Shown here in pieces: positions 44,824 through 54,421 of a stretch of 64,000 nucleotides of DNA. This stretch comes from Haloferax litoreum (GTDB lineage: Archaea; Halobacteriota; Halobacteria; Halobacteriales; Haloferacaceae). Location of the stretch: the NCBI RefSeq assembly GCF_009674605.1, contig NZ_WKJO01000002.1:124001-188000 (forward strand), read 5' to 3'. Positions within the stretch are counted from its first letter, which is position 1, and each line of letters opens with the position of its first letter. The position numbers and the translations under genes were made by a program. The notes under the pieces were generated by a model. The model did no database searches. It was not told the origin of the DNA and saw only the letters and a list, made by a program, of their open reading frames with translations.

Positions 44824-45218
44824 CGTCTGTTCACCGGCGCAGTGGCCTCGGATGTCTCTCGGGGAGAGACCCGTTTAGTGACGGTGCCGATTCGTGTGGA
44901 GGGCAGTGGCGTATCTGCGAGGTGCAGCACGCCGAAGGGAGGTTGGGAACTCATGCAGTTGGCAGAACGTCCGCTACCGTGTTATTATTCCCGTACTATC
45001 AAGTCGCGATTTGAACTATGTCGCATTCACTCCGGTTGAGGGATCCTAGGCGTCATCTGTACCGTGTCTGGAACTCCCCCGTCTCTCTTCGAAGGGGTAT
45101 CCGAGACAGTTCTAGAGACGATGTCGGCAGACGGCCTGTGCTCGTAGGCAGTTGTCCCTCGGTGAACCACCGGTGGTATCACTCACGTCGACTCGCCGTC
45201 CGAAGTCGCATCAGTCAC
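44824..45218. other. intergenic region, no supported feature
   Basis: 395 bases between the start of the surface protein gene and the 3' end of the XapX gene. It should hold the promoter of the surface protein. Short frames are seen but none is credible. Confidence 0.35.
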
Positions 45219-45443
45219 TCAGAATAGTGACGTGAGTACCGCTGAAATATCGATACGGAACCCCAACACCTCGATTCCCTTGTAACCCAAGTATATCCCG
45301 ATAATCCCCAGAATTCCAGCGAGATTGGGTGGTGCCGGAATTGGTATTTTTATGACACTGAACAGGGCTCCAGCAAATACACCCGCCAGCAGGGCCAGAA
45401 CGAGTTGTGAGGCCATATAAATCATACCTGATTTCACAGCCAT
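45219..45443 (-). CDS. XapX domain-containing small membrane protein
   Basis: 74 residues. Two hydrophobic segments, the second holding the XapX signature PPNLAGILGIIGIYLGYKG. The family is short and found in bacteria and archaea; its role is unknown. The start is the ATG at 45443; an internal ATG at codon 7 or 10 is possible. The gene is divergent from the cyclophilin gene. Confidence 0.82.
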   Translation of the reverse strand: MAVKSGMIYMASQLVLALLAGVFAGALFSVIKIPIPAPPNLAGILGIIGIYLGYKGIEVLGFRIDISAVLTSLF

Positions 45444-45556
45444 TAAATGCTACAGTATTGGCCGGTACGCATCCGAGAAGACATCACTCGTGACGTGTTC
45501 CTCAATCGCCACCACGTACCGCTACGTTCATGATTTCCTGTCATCAAGCAGCGGCA

Positions 45557-46222
45557 ATGGAACTACGACGACGCTCTCTTCTCGGGCTAGCCACCGCTGG
45601 CATCGGCGGAACCCTCGCTGGATGCATATCGAGTAACGAGGCAACGCAGAGTGGGGAACCCACCGAAAGCGAAACGTCCGAGTCCACCGAGTCAACGCGG
45701 GGAAACGGGCAGACCACGGCGACGTTGCAAACGACCAAAGGTGACATCGTAGTCGAACTCTACAGTGACCGCGCACCCCGAACGGTCGAGAACTTCGTCG
45801 GTCTCGCTACCGGTTCGAAACCGTGGGTCGACCCTCGAACCGGTGAGTCCGTCGACGGCGAACCGCTCTACGAAGACGTCCTGTTCCACCGAGTCATCGA
45901 CGACTTCATGATTCAGACTGGAGACCCGACCGGCACCGGCCGCGGCGGCCCAGGCTACCAATTCGACGACGAATTCCACGAAGAGCTCCGACACGACGGC
46001 CCCGGCGTGGTTTCGATGGCCAACGCCGGTCCCGACACGAACGGGTCGCAGTTCTTTATCACGCTCGACGCACAGCCACATCTCGACGGCCGACACGCCG
46101 TCTTCGGACAAGTCATCGAGGGGATGGCTGTCGTCGAAGCGATTGGAGCGGTCGAAACCGACGACGCTGACCGGCCGGTCAACGACGTGATTTTGGAGTC
46201 AGTGACAATCGAGACCGCATGA
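45557..46222 (+). CDS. Tat-exported cyclophilin-type peptidyl-prolyl isomerase
   Basis: 221 residues from the ATG at 45557 (ATG at 45530 adds nine). The signal has ELRRRSLLGLATAGIGGTLA and a lipobox AGC, so it is a lipoprotein outside the cell. A Thr/Ser/Glu-rich linker follows. The cyclophilin domain shows VLFHRVIDDFMIQTGDPTG (catalytic Arg and Phe), GPDTNGSQFFITL and HLDGRHAVFGQVIEG. It should help fold exported proteins by cis-trans isomerisation of prolines. Its stop overlaps a 46-residue frame (ATGA at 46219). Confidence 0.86.
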   Translation: MELRRRSLLGLATAGIGGTLAGCISSNEATQSGEPTESETSESTESTRGNGQTTATLQTTKGDIVVELYSDRAPRTVENFVGLATGSKPWVDPRTGESVDGEPLYEDVLFHRVIDDFMIQTGDPTGTGRGGPGYQFDDEFHEELRHDGPGVVSMANAGPDTNGSQFFITLDAQPHLDGRHAVFGQVIEGMAVVEAIGAVETDDADRPVNDVILESVTIETA

Positions 46223-46359
46223 AGTACCGCTCCTTTCAGTGGTTGTTCGAAGAGGTCGATCGACGCCAGGGGAAGCTCGAATTCTCCTCAGTGACATCAT
46301 TGCTGCTCGAAGCTGGGACGTTAACAGCCTATGTACAACGAGCACTCACTGCTCGATGA
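46219..46359 (+). CDS. possible 46-residue protein coupled to the cyclophilin gene
   Basis: A frame begins with ATG at 46219, overlapping the TGA of the cyclophilin gene as in other coupled genes of the window, and ends at 46357-46359. It reads MKYRSFQWLFEEVDRRQGKL, then a mixed helix with SLLLEAGTLTAYVQRA. No family is recognised, and composition alone cannot prove it is translated. It may also be debris of a longer gene. It ends 63 bases before the histidine kinase. Confidence 0.3.
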   Translation: MKYRSFQWLFEEVDRRQGKLEFSSVTSLLLEAGTLTAYVQRALTAR

Positions 46360-46422
46360 ACTCTACCATGTCGGCGATATCAGAATGCTTAATCGACAGG
46401 TCTTGCTTAGTAGCAATACCGA

Positions 46423-48288
46423 ATGTGCCAGGGCTTTCCGATTGACGAGCAATCGGTCGCATCCATTATAGATGCTTCCCCGGATTCAATGCTCCTTGTC
46501 AATTCTGAAGGAGAGATTTGCTATGCTAACGCCCGTGTGGAAGAACTATTCGGGTACGCCCCCGATGAACTGATCGGCGAGGAAATCGAGAAATTAGTTC
46601 CCGAGGGTGTCAGTGAGACCCACATCACAGAGCGCGAGGCGTATTTTCAAAATCCCCAAGCACGGCCTATGGGTGCAGAAATTGAGCTCTTTGGTCGTCA
46701 TAAGGATGGCACCTTACTTCCAGTCGATATCTCGCTAGGACCACTCGAGAGTCGTGGTGAGAAGTACGTGATGGCGGCCGTACGGGATATAGACGACCAG
46801 AAAGCACTGAGAGCGAAATACAAAACAGTTCTCGAGGCCGTCCCGGACGCCGTCGTCGTCGCTGCTGTCTCATCTGGTGAGATTGTCGACGCTAACGAAC
46901 AGGTGTATGAACTGCTAGGCTACAAGCCTAGGGAACTCATCGGAGAACCGCAGAACATCCTCCACCCCTCGGATGAAATCACTCGATATCGAGAACTTTT
47001 CACGAACCACGTTGATTCAGACCGGGCAATCATCGACCAGCTTCCCGACGGTTCAGATGTCTACGTCGAAACTAAGAATCGAGTTAAAATCCCTGTCGAA
47101 ATCAACGCCCAGGTCTTCAAATTGGGTGACCAGCAGCTGGTTGCAGGTGTGTTCCGTGATGTTACAACCCGCAAGGAACGCCAGCAAGCTCTGGAAGGCC
47201 TTTTAGCAGCTACCCGAGATTTATTCGCGGCAGAGGGTGCCGAAGAAGTAGCCACACTTACCTCTGAGACGGCGACTCAGGTGTGCGATTTACCGATAAA
47301 TGGCGTTCATCTGCACGATCCGACGACTAGCGCCCTCGTCCCTGTTGCGTGGTCGAACGAGGTAGAGACAATATTCGATGGTACCCCGCCCTCAATTTCG
47401 AAGGGAGAAGGGTTGGCTTGGGAGGCTTTCGAGACTGGCACACCAGAAATCCATTCGAACATTCCAGAAGAGGATGGTGTGATGAATGAGGACACACCGT
47501 TTCTCAGTGAATTGTATCTCCCACTGGGCGAGCACGGCGTACTGTTGTTAAGTTCCCCTGTCGCTGACGGTTTCGATGAGACCGACGTGGCTCTTGCACA
47601 GGTATTAGCTGCAAACGCACAAGTCGCACTTGCTCGGGTTGAGCGAGAACAACAACTTGAGAGCCAAAACGAACGCCTTGAGAATTTCGCCAGCATTCTC
47701 AGTCACGACCTGCGCAACCCACTCAACGTCGTGAGCGGTCGACTTGGTCTCGAACGAGAGCAAAACGACAGCGAGCATCTCCTCAAAGCGGAGCAGGCAC
47801 TCGAACGTATGGAGACCCTCATTGACGACATGTGGACGCAGACGCGTCACGGGCAGCCTCTGGCAGAGACAGAAGTAGTTACACTCTCATCAGTCACAAA
47901 CAGATGCTGGGAAGTCATAGATACGTCTGAGGCAACACTGACAATTGAAAGTGACCTGTCGTTCCACGCAGACTCCAGCCGGCTCCAGCAACTGCTTGAA
48001 AACCTGATTAGAAACGCAATCGAACACGGTGGGCGTGATGTCGAAATCCGCGTGGGGGGCCTTGACGACAGAGCCGGGTTTTTTGTCGCTGATGACGGGC
48101 CGGGAGTCCCAGCAGGAACCCGAGAACAGGTGTTCACCCCTGGGTACACAACAGGTGAAGTAGGAACTGGGCTCGGATTGGCCATTGTGAGAGAGATTGC
48201 TGATGCTCACCATTGGGAAATCAATGTGACCGACAGCGACGATGGTGGGGCACAGTTCGTAATCACTGATGTGCAGGTGACCCAGTGA
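46423..48288 (+). CDS. PAS-PAS-GAF sensor histidine kinase
   Basis: 621 residues. Two PAS domains (about 10-120 and 130-250) are followed by a GAF-like domain (about 265-415), a HisKA domain with the phospho-accepting histidine in ILSHDLRNPL (His428), and an HATPase_c domain with the N box ENLIRNAIEHGG, the G1 box DDGPGVP and the G2 box TGLGLAIVREI. No transmembrane segment is seen, so it senses a cytoplasmic signal such as redox or a small ligand. No response regulator is near, which is usual for haloarchaeal orphan kinases. Upstream is the small frame at 46219. Confidence 0.88.
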   Translation: MCQGFPIDEQSVASIIDASPDSMLLVNSEGEICYANARVEELFGYAPDELIGEEIEKLVPEGVSETHITEREAYFQNPQARPMGAEIELFGRHKDGTLLPVDISLGPLESRGEKYVMAAVRDIDDQKALRAKYKTVLEAVPDAVVVAAVSSGEIVDANEQVYELLGYKPRELIGEPQNILHPSDEITRYRELFTNHVDSDRAIIDQLPDGSDVYVETKNRVKIPVEINAQVFKLGDQQLVAGVFRDVTTRKERQQALEGLLAATRDLFAAEGAEEVATLTSETATQVCDLPINGVHLHDPTTSALVPVAWSNEVETIFDGTPPSISKGEGLAWEAFETGTPEIHSNIPEEDGVMNEDTPFLSELYLPLGEHGVLLLSSPVADGFDETDVALAQVLAANAQVALARVEREQQLESQNERLENFASILSHDLRNPLNVVSGRLGLEREQNDSEHLLKAEQALERMETLIDDMWTQTRHGQPLAETEVVTLSSVTNRCWEVIDTSEATLTIESDLSFHADSSRLQQLLENLIRNAIEHGGRDVEIRVGGLDDRAGFFVADDGPGVPAGTREQVFTPGYTTGEVGTGLGLAIVREIADAHHWEINVTDSDDGGAQFVITDVQVTQ

Positions 48289-48617
48289 GCGAGGCGCACC
48301 CTGTGATTTTTCAGAGATCCGTCTCTACAGGTTGTTCTAACCGGTGAACTCACCGTCAAGTAGACGATGGTAACACGGTCGACTGTACAGCCTGTATCCT
48401 CAAGTGGAACGACCATGACTGGTCGGAGTCAGCACGCTCAGTTCCCAACGAGGAGTACACGAACCCCCGAGTTTCCATCGTGAGTCGATGACCAGTACCC
48501 CCCAGTGTGAGGAAACCGCCCCGTTCACCGCGTGGAAGATGTCATAGATAGAAATTCGATTTGACAAACGTAGATGGATATCTGTACTGCCTGTTCGAGA
48601 CGATGTGTTTCTGGAAG
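48289..48617. other. intergenic region
   Basis: 329 bases between the kinase end and the beta-helix gene end (convergent). A short open stretch around 48375-48490 reads ILKWNDHDWSESARSVPNEE but has no start and ends quickly; I do not call it. No repeat or RNA was recognised. Confidence 0.3.
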
Positions 48618-49658
48618 TCACTCTGAAACCGTATTGTTCTCGACCGAATTCCCAGTCGACCTGGTGAGTGTGACACCACGAGTGTTGTCCGAACCGACGT
48701 TTCCGGTTACGACGTTATCGTCACTCGATATCAGGAGGATAGCGTTGTCGCTACTGGACCGGACCGAATTGTTCACGATGCGGTTCCTATCGCTGGACCG
48801 AAGTCGAATGCCGACTGTGTTCGACACGACTTCGTTGTCTGATACTCCATTTTTGGCGGAGCGGTCGGCGAGGAATATCCCGTAGAAACGGTTCGAGACT
48901 GTGTTACGACTGAGTTGGTTGTCACGGGCAGCAGACAGCCATATACCGGCAATCCGGTTTCCTCTTACTGTATTCTCGGCCAAGGTGTTGTCGTGAGCGT
49001 CAATGAGGACGATACCGAACTCGTTGTTCGACGCCGTGTTGCCGACGAGTGTGTTGTTTCGCACGCCGCCTTCGACGAGGTGAATGCCGAACAGGGCGTT
49101 GTCGGTTGCGGTGTTGTTCACGATTGTGTTGTTCGCGCTAGACTCGAACAGCGAGATACCCCGAAGCCGGTTTTCGTGGGCGACGTTGTTCGCAACCCGG
49201 GTATCGTAGGCGTCGAGCAACGAAAGACCGACGCGGTTATTCTCGGTCGTCGTACTTACGACGGCCCCGTCGACGACGCCGATGTAGCGGATGCCGTCGT
49301 CCCAGTCAGTGACCGTCACGTTGCGCACACTGACGTTCTCGACTGGTCGGTCATCGGTCGAACGGACGACCACACCGGCAGTTCCGAACTCGCCGACACC
49401 GTCGACACGATGACCCCGACCATCGAGGTGGACGCCGCGCGTCTGGATTCGGATGCAGGTATCTGCCTCGCTCTCAGTGATGTCGGCAGTGAGTGCATAT
49501 CGCCCCGGTTCTGTTATCGTGGTACACGAATCAATCGCCCGGGGGTGCTGAGCGTCAGTCACGATTCCGTCTGAGACCAGCCAAAGACCACTAACTGCGA
49601 CGCTGAAGAGAGCGATGAGGACGAACGCTTTCCAGTACCCGGCGGGGTCCAGCATCAC
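48618..49658 (-). CDS. NosD-like right-handed beta-helix protein
   Basis: 346 residues. One N-terminal hydrophobic segment (about 10-30) exports or anchors the protein. The body is a run of about 22-residue parallel-beta-helix turns of the form NNTIVNNTATDN, NNTLVGNTASNN and DNVVTGNVGSDN (about residues 110-345). Together with TCIRIQTRGVHLDGRGHRVDG at the start these resemble the NosD/PbH1 family, which in bacteria loads copper on nitrous oxide reductase, but generic carbohydrate-binding beta-helix is equally likely. No nos genes are nearby. It diverges from the amidase. Confidence 0.8.
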   Translation of the reverse strand: MMLDPAGYWKAFVLIALFSVAVSGLWLVSDGIVTDAQHPRAIDSCTTITEPGRYALTADITESEADTCIRIQTRGVHLDGRGHRVDGVGEFGTAGVVVRSTDDRPVENVSVRNVTVTDWDDGIRYIGVVDGAVVSTTTENNRVGLSLLDAYDTRVANNVAHENRLRGISLFESSANNTIVNNTATDNALFGIHLVEGGVRNNTLVGNTASNNEFGIVLIDAHDNTLAENTVRGNRIAGIWLSAARDNQLSRNTVSNRFYGIFLADRSAKNGVSDNEVVSNTVGIRLRSSDRNRIVNNSVRSSSDNAILLISSDDNVVTGNVGSDNTRGVTLTRSTGNSVENNTVSE

Positions 49659-49745
49659 TCAAAATTGGACGACGTCACCCATAGAACTACGCCGCGTGTT
49701 GCCACCATTCAGCGTAGTTCGTCAAATGAAGTCAACTAATCTTCA

Positions 49746-49752
49746 TATATAT
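49746..49752 (+). promoter_or_regulatory. TATA box for the amidase gene
   Basis: The sequence TATATAT centred on 49749 lies 24 bases before the ATG at 49773 and only 12 before that at 49761. This favours the later start and a leaderless transcript. Confidence 0.45.
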
Positions 49753-49772
49753 GAGGCACGATGGTACACGTC

Positions 49773-51209
49773 ATGGTGGAGGGAACTGAGTCGACGGTGC
49801 GTGCAGTCGCACGAAGATACGGAATCGAACTCGACGATGCTGGAGTCGCGGCGTTTCAAAACGCAGTGACTGAACAAGCAGCACAGTACGAAATCTTCCC
49901 ACCGACGACGCCGTCGGGGGACTCTCCGACGAGCATCGCGGCAGGAGACGACCCGTACAATGCGTTCCGCTACCAGTTCGAGTTCGGTGGGGGAAGCGGC
50001 CACCTCGTTGGACTCGACGTCGCGGTCAAGGAGAACATCGTCGTCGCGGGTGTCCCGACGACGTGTGGGTCACCCGGGTTCGAGTACGAACCACCCTACA
50101 ACGCCACAGTCGTCGAGCGACTGAGAAATGCTGGGGCATCGCTGGTTGGAACGACCAATATGGACGAGTTCGCCTTCTTCACGACCGGTGAAACCTGTGC
50201 TCACGGCCGAATCGAGAACCCTGTGGCAGAGGGGTGTGTACCGGGTGGTTCATCGAGTGGTAGCGGTGCGGCCGTCGCCGCAGGCATCGTCGACGCCGCA
50301 CTCGGGACCGACACTGGTGGCTCAGTCCGGATTCCCGCGTCGTTCTGTGGGGTCGTCGGTGTCAAGCCGACACATCAAACCGTCTCTCGGTTCGGCGTCG
50401 TCGACCTCTCGCAGTCACTCGACCACGTCGGGCCACTCGCATCGGACGTCGAAACGGCGGCCCGTGTGTTGGAGGTTATCGCTGGTCCGGACGCAAACGA
50501 CCCCTCGACGCGCGGGTCTCCACAACCGAGACAGTACGTCGGTTCTCTCGGCGATGGGGTCGAAGATTTCCACGTGGGTGTCGTCTCCGAGGCGATGAAT
50601 ACCTCGGAGCCGGGAGTCGTCGAAGCTATCGAAACTACCCTCGACAAACTTCGGGACGCCGGTGCCACCGTCGAAGAGACATCGTTGCCGGGCTACGAGA
50701 TGGCGTCGGCCGTCGTCGGCTCAATCGCTGGGCTCGAATTTGCATCCTTCGTCGGGAAGAACGGCGCTTCGTACGCGACTGGGACTGGAACGACAGAACC
50801 GCTTCGAGCAGCATTGGCGGCGGCGAACGAAGACGGAGCCTTCGGTGAAAACGTCGTGCAGATGCTCGTCACGAACGGCGTCCTCGCGGACGGCGATGGC
50901 ACTGAATACGTCGCTGCGAAAGGTCTCCAGCGAATGTTCACCCAGACAGTTTGCGACGCTCTCGAGACGTACGACGTACTCGTGACCCCGACGACGCCGG
51001 TGACCGCTCCGGAGTTCGGAACTATCGAAGGCATCGAGGGACTCCTGCGAACCGTCGAGAACACGGCACCGTTCAATTGCAGTGGACACCCAGCCATCTC
51101 TGTCCCGACCGAAGGAGTCGACGGCAAGCCAGTTGGTATCCAATTCGTCGCGAACTGGAACGACGAAGAGACGGCATTCCGTGTCGCACAGACGATAGAA
51201 CAGACGTAG
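49773..51209 (+). CDS. amidase-signature family hydrolase
   Basis: About 478 residues from the ATG at 49773. The Ser-cisSer-Lys triad is visible: Lys in DVAVKENIVV (about residue 86), cis-Ser in PGGSSSGSGAAV and nucleophile Ser in DTGGSVRIPAS (about residue 184). The length fits free-standing amidases rather than GatA, and the N-terminal 60 residues differ from GatA. The enzyme hydrolyses an amide, possibly allophanate, indoleacetamide or another small amide. It is followed by the ASCH gene after 48 bases on the same strand. Confidence 0.85.
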   Translation: MVEGTESTVRAVARRYGIELDDAGVAAFQNAVTEQAAQYEIFPPTTPSGDSPTSIAAGDDPYNAFRYQFEFGGGSGHLVGLDVAVKENIVVAGVPTTCGSPGFEYEPPYNATVVERLRNAGASLVGTTNMDEFAFFTTGETCAHGRIENPVAEGCVPGGSSSGSGAAVAAGIVDAALGTDTGGSVRIPASFCGVVGVKPTHQTVSRFGVVDLSQSLDHVGPLASDVETAARVLEVIAGPDANDPSTRGSPQPRQYVGSLGDGVEDFHVGVVSEAMNTSEPGVVEAIETTLDKLRDAGATVEETSLPGYEMASAVVGSIAGLEFASFVGKNGASYATGTGTTEPLRAALAAANEDGAFGENVVQMLVTNGVLADGDGTEYVAAKGLQRMFTQTVCDALETYDVLVTPTTPVTAPEFGTIEGIEGLLRTVENTAPFNCSGHPAISVPTEGVDGKPVGIQFVANWNDEETAFRVAQTIEQT

Positions 51210-51257
51210 GGTACCGACGCGGTGAGGTTTTTCATCGGCGCGTCCGTACTGCAAGGC

Positions 51258-51581
51258 ATGTCCGAAATCGACGTCGACGACCTCCTTCCGAACGACCGTG
51301 TCAAGGAATCAGTGGCAGCAGGAGACGTGACGCAACTTACTCGCGGCGCGACGACACGGTACGCAGACGAAGGTGATTCGTTCGAAATCGGGAGCGATAC
51401 GTTCGAGATAGTCAGTGTCGTAGAACGCACGCTCGGTGACTTCACCGACGAAGACGCCAAAAGAGAGGGGTCGCCGACACTCGACGCGTACAAACAGCGG
51501 ATGGAACGCGTCCACCCCGGCCCGTTCGAGTGGGACGACAGCGACGAAGTCGTGACCTACAAGTTCGAACGACAGAGCTGA
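51258..51581 (+). CDS. ASCH-domain protein
   Basis: 107 residues from the ATG at 51258 (an upstream ATG at 51222 adds non-family residues). The segment LLPNDRVKESVAAGDVTQLT, the patch GDSFEIGSDTFEIVSVVERT and the end RVHPGPFEWDDSDEVVTYKF match the PUA-like ASCH fold, which binds RNA. Some relatives are RNA or nucleoside-modifying enzymes (amidohydrolases acting on acetylcytidine). It is the last gene of a probable pair with the amidase. Confidence 0.72.
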   Translation: MSEIDVDDLLPNDRVKESVAAGDVTQLTRGATTRYADEGDSFEIGSDTFEIVSVVERTLGDFTDEDAKREGSPTLDAYKQRMERVHPGPFEWDDSDEVVTYKFERQS

Positions 51582-51700
51582 ATTCGACTGTTACTGGTGT
51601 CTGCGCCCCGATATTACGACGACAAAGTCGAGACGATACGTCCGAAAGAGGTTCCAGAGTGGAACAGGCTGTCGTCGAATGACAGCGGGCTAATCGGCGG

Positions 51701-53944
51701 TTACCCGAATAGCCGTTCTCTGAGTGACCGTTCGTGTGGTCGCTCGGCGAGCAACACGGTTGTTTCGAGGTCGTTGAGGACCGAAAGCTCGAGTGCTCCA
51801 CCGACGAGTCGAGACAACAGTCCTCGTTCCGTCGCACCGATGATGACGAGGGTCCGACCGGCACTCGCCTGTTCGATAGCGGTCTCGACGTCTCCAGTCT
51901 CGACCAGCAGTTCGGCGTCCTGTAACCCGTGTTCTGAAGCCCACGTCTCGACGAATTCACGTCCCTCGCCGATGTCGTCACTCACGTGCAACACCGAGAC
52001 GTTCGCTCCAACGGCGTCTTGCAGTGCGAGTGCGACTGTCGCCGACAGGTCCGACGAGTGACCACCAGCAGTCGGGATGAGAATCTCCGTCGCGTCGAAC
52101 TGTTGGCCGTCTAGGACGAGCACGTCACACGGGAGGTCGTGGGTGAGTTCGTCGAGTGGGCCTTCGACACGGCCACCGGCGAGTTTCGCGCCACCGTGGC
52201 CCAGAATGAGCGTGTCGATGTCGTGTTCACGTGCGATGTCGAACACTTCTGCGAGACCCTGGTGCGAGAGAACCGTTCGCGTCTCTACTCTGACGCCAAG
52301 TTCCTCGGCGTCTTCGCGTGCGTCGGCGAGGAGTTGCCTCGATGTCGTCGAGATACGGTCGCGTTGTTCTGCGGCGGCCTGGAGTGACGTCTGGTCCGGG
52401 ACTTGAATCACGTGCGTGGCGAGGAGACTCCCCTTTTCGTGTGCCGCGAGAGTTGCAGCGAGTTTCACCAGCGCGTGCTCTGTGAGGGGGTTCGAGACTG
52501 CGACCATCGTCTTGGGTGTGTCGTCGACACGGGTGGCCCCGTCGGGGGCGATGTTCGCCGCAGCGTCGACGAGAGCGGGGGGAAGTTCGGTACCACGGTC
52601 GAGGATGTACTCTCCGAGTACCCCCTGTCGAGACGCGTTCTTGCGTGCGTAGGCGAAGTACCACACCACCGCGATGACGACGAACACTCCCGACAAGAGG
52701 AGTTCCTGCGTGCCGACGAACGCAAGCAGTCCGAGTGAGAGGACGATGCCAAGGACCGGTGTAATCGGGTAGAGTGGAACCGTGAACGCTGGGTCGTACT
52801 CCGGGTCAGTCTCCCTGAAGACGATGAGTGCGGCGTTCATCAGTGCGTAGACCACGAGGTGGAGGACGCTCGCCGCCTTCGCGAGCACTTCGATGTCTCG
52901 CCCGAGGGCCGCGATGAAGACGATGATGATAGCCCCTGTGACGAGAATCGACCGATACGGTGTCGCGTAAGACGGGTGAATTTCGTTGAGCCAGTTCGTG
53001 ACGATTCGGTCGCGGCCCATCGCGAAGTTGATTCGAGCAGACGCCAGAATCGACGCGTTAGCACTCGAAGCCGTCGCCAGCAATGCACCGAGCGTCACGA
53101 TAGTGACGGCGAAGACGGCGAGTCCGCCGGGGAACGCGAGTTCCGTCGCCTGTGTCAGGGGGGCACTCTGGCTCAGTTCTGGCCACGGGACGACACCGAG
53201 CATAATGGTGACGAGAATCGAGTAGAGAATCGTCACGATGACGACACTCCCGATGATGGCGAGTGGAAGGTTTCGTCCGGGGTTTTTGAGTTCCTCGGCG
53301 ACCGTTGCAATTTTCGCGTATCCGAGGAAGGAGACGAAGACCAGCGCAGTTCCCGGAAGTATCGCACCGTATCCGAGTGGGGCGAGTCCACCGTCCCCGA
53401 GAAGCGTCTCGAAGTCGAACGAGAGCCATCCCTGCACCGCGAAGAGTGTGAGAATCGCGAGGAGAATCGTCACGATGACAGTCTGGACACTACCGGTCTC
53501 TTTCGCACCGATGTAATTGACTCCGACGAAGATAGCACCGGCGAGAAGCGCGCCGACTTGTACGTCAGAGAGCATCCAGAGGTTTGGCATCGGGACGAGC
53601 GTCGCGAGATACTGCCCGAAGCCGATGCTGTAGAACGCCGAGGCGAACGCGAGGCCGACCCAGTCACCGAGGCCTGCGATGGAGCCAAACAGTGGTCCGA
53701 GTGCGCGGTTGACGTAGTAATAACCGCCACCTGCTTTCGGCATCGCCGTCCCGAGTTCGGAGACTGAGAGCGCATTCACCAGCGCAACGAGTCCTCCGAC
53801 GATGAACGAGACGACGACGACCGGTCCAGCGGTCTGCGCCGCGACACCCGGTAAGACGAAGATGCCTGCGCCCACCATCGTCCCGATGCCGATGGTGAGT
53901 GCTGAAAGCAATCCGAGGTCTTTGGCGAGTTCTTCTTCCGTCAT
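51701..53944 (-). CDS. APC-family permease fused to UspA domains (second paralogue)
   Basis: 747 residues. The permease half opens with TIGIGTMVGAGIFVLPGVAA and contains twelve hydrophobic segments. Two UspA-like domains follow (about 470-610 and 620-745), with VLVLDGQQFDATEILIPTAGG and the ATP-binding-like segment RTLVIIGATERGLL. The design matches the protein at 30863. The gene is third in an operon with a 52-residue frame and a stand-alone UspA gene, whose stop overlaps this ATG by ATGA (53941-53944). The neighbourhood of an Lrp-type regulator suggests amino acid transport. Confidence 0.86.
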   Translation of the reverse strand: MTEEELAKDLGLLSALTIGIGTMVGAGIFVLPGVAAQTAGPVVVVSFIVGGLVALVNALSVSELGTAMPKAGGGYYYVNRALGPLFGSIAGLGDWVGLAFASAFYSIGFGQYLATLVPMPNLWMLSDVQVGALLAGAIFVGVNYIGAKETGSVQTVIVTILLAILTLFAVQGWLSFDFETLLGDGGLAPLGYGAILPGTALVFVSFLGYAKIATVAEELKNPGRNLPLAIIGSVVIVTILYSILVTIMLGVVPWPELSQSAPLTQATELAFPGGLAVFAVTIVTLGALLATASSANASILASARINFAMGRDRIVTNWLNEIHPSYATPYRSILVTGAIIIVFIAALGRDIEVLAKAASVLHLVVYALMNAALIVFRETDPEYDPAFTVPLYPITPVLGIVLSLGLLAFVGTQELLLSGVFVVIAVVWYFAYARKNASRQGVLGEYILDRGTELPPALVDAAANIAPDGATRVDDTPKTMVAVSNPLTEHALVKLAATLAAHEKGSLLATHVIQVPDQTSLQAAAEQRDRISTTSRQLLADAREDAEELGVRVETRTVLSHQGLAEVFDIAREHDIDTLILGHGGAKLAGGRVEGPLDELTHDLPCDVLVLDGQQFDATEILIPTAGGHSSDLSATVALALQDAVGANVSVLHVSDDIGEGREFVETWASEHGLQDAELLVETGDVETAIEQASAGRTLVIIGATERGLLSRLVGGALELSVLNDLETTVLLAERPHERSLRERLFG

Positions 53945-54417
53945 CCGCGAACCTCCGTGTCCGTGTCACTCGATGGGTTGCCTGATATCGCCTCGATATT
54001 GGGTCGCTTCCCGAGTGAAACGACTGGCAGTTCCCCATTGGTCGCGAGGCGGGCACCCGTGTCACCCGACAGTAATCGTACGAGTCGGTTCCCGCCACGA
54101 GGACGGTATGCGATAGCCGTCGCTTCGACGTCTTCAGCAGTCTCGAGAATCGTCTCGGCGACGTTCGTTCCGAAACTCATCCGCATATCGATGTCGACGC
54201 TGCCGCCGAGTTGGACGTCGAAGACCGAGAGGTAGTGTGCTGCGTCCGCCCGGCGTTTTTCCATGGGGGCTTTGTCGACGACGCCACCACCTTTCTCGAT
54301 GACGTGAATCGCCGTGACCCGTCTGACTCCATCGAGATACAGGTTCAACGCGTCTGCAGTCTCGACAGCGTCTGTCTCGTCAGCAATCGGAACGACCACG
54401 TGGTCGAGAAGGCCCAT
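53941..54417 (-). CDS. UspA-family stress/nucleotide-binding protein
   Basis: 158 residues from the ATG at 54417 (a longer frame opens at 54528 but with non-UspA residues). It begins MGLLDHVVVPIADETDAVET as typical UspA proteins do, and has AETILETAEDVEATAIAYRP and a C-terminal GARLATNGELPVVSLGK. It binds ATP or similar and may regulate the following permease. It overlaps that gene's ATG by four bases and starts four bases after the upstream small frame's stop. Confidence 0.82.
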   Translation of the reverse strand: MGLLDHVVVPIADETDAVETADALNLYLDGVRRVTAIHVIEKGGGVVDKAPMEKRRADAAHYLSVFDVQLGGSVDIDMRMSFGTNVAETILETAEDVEATAIAYRPRGGNRLVRLLSGDTGARLATNGELPVVSLGKRPNIEAISGNPSSDTDTEVRG

Positions 54418-54421
54418 CGCG

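Noticed and set aside
48375-48490. Open stretch reading ILKWNDHDWSESARSVPNEE.
   Set aside because: No start and fewer than 45 codons; could be debris but cannot be supported.
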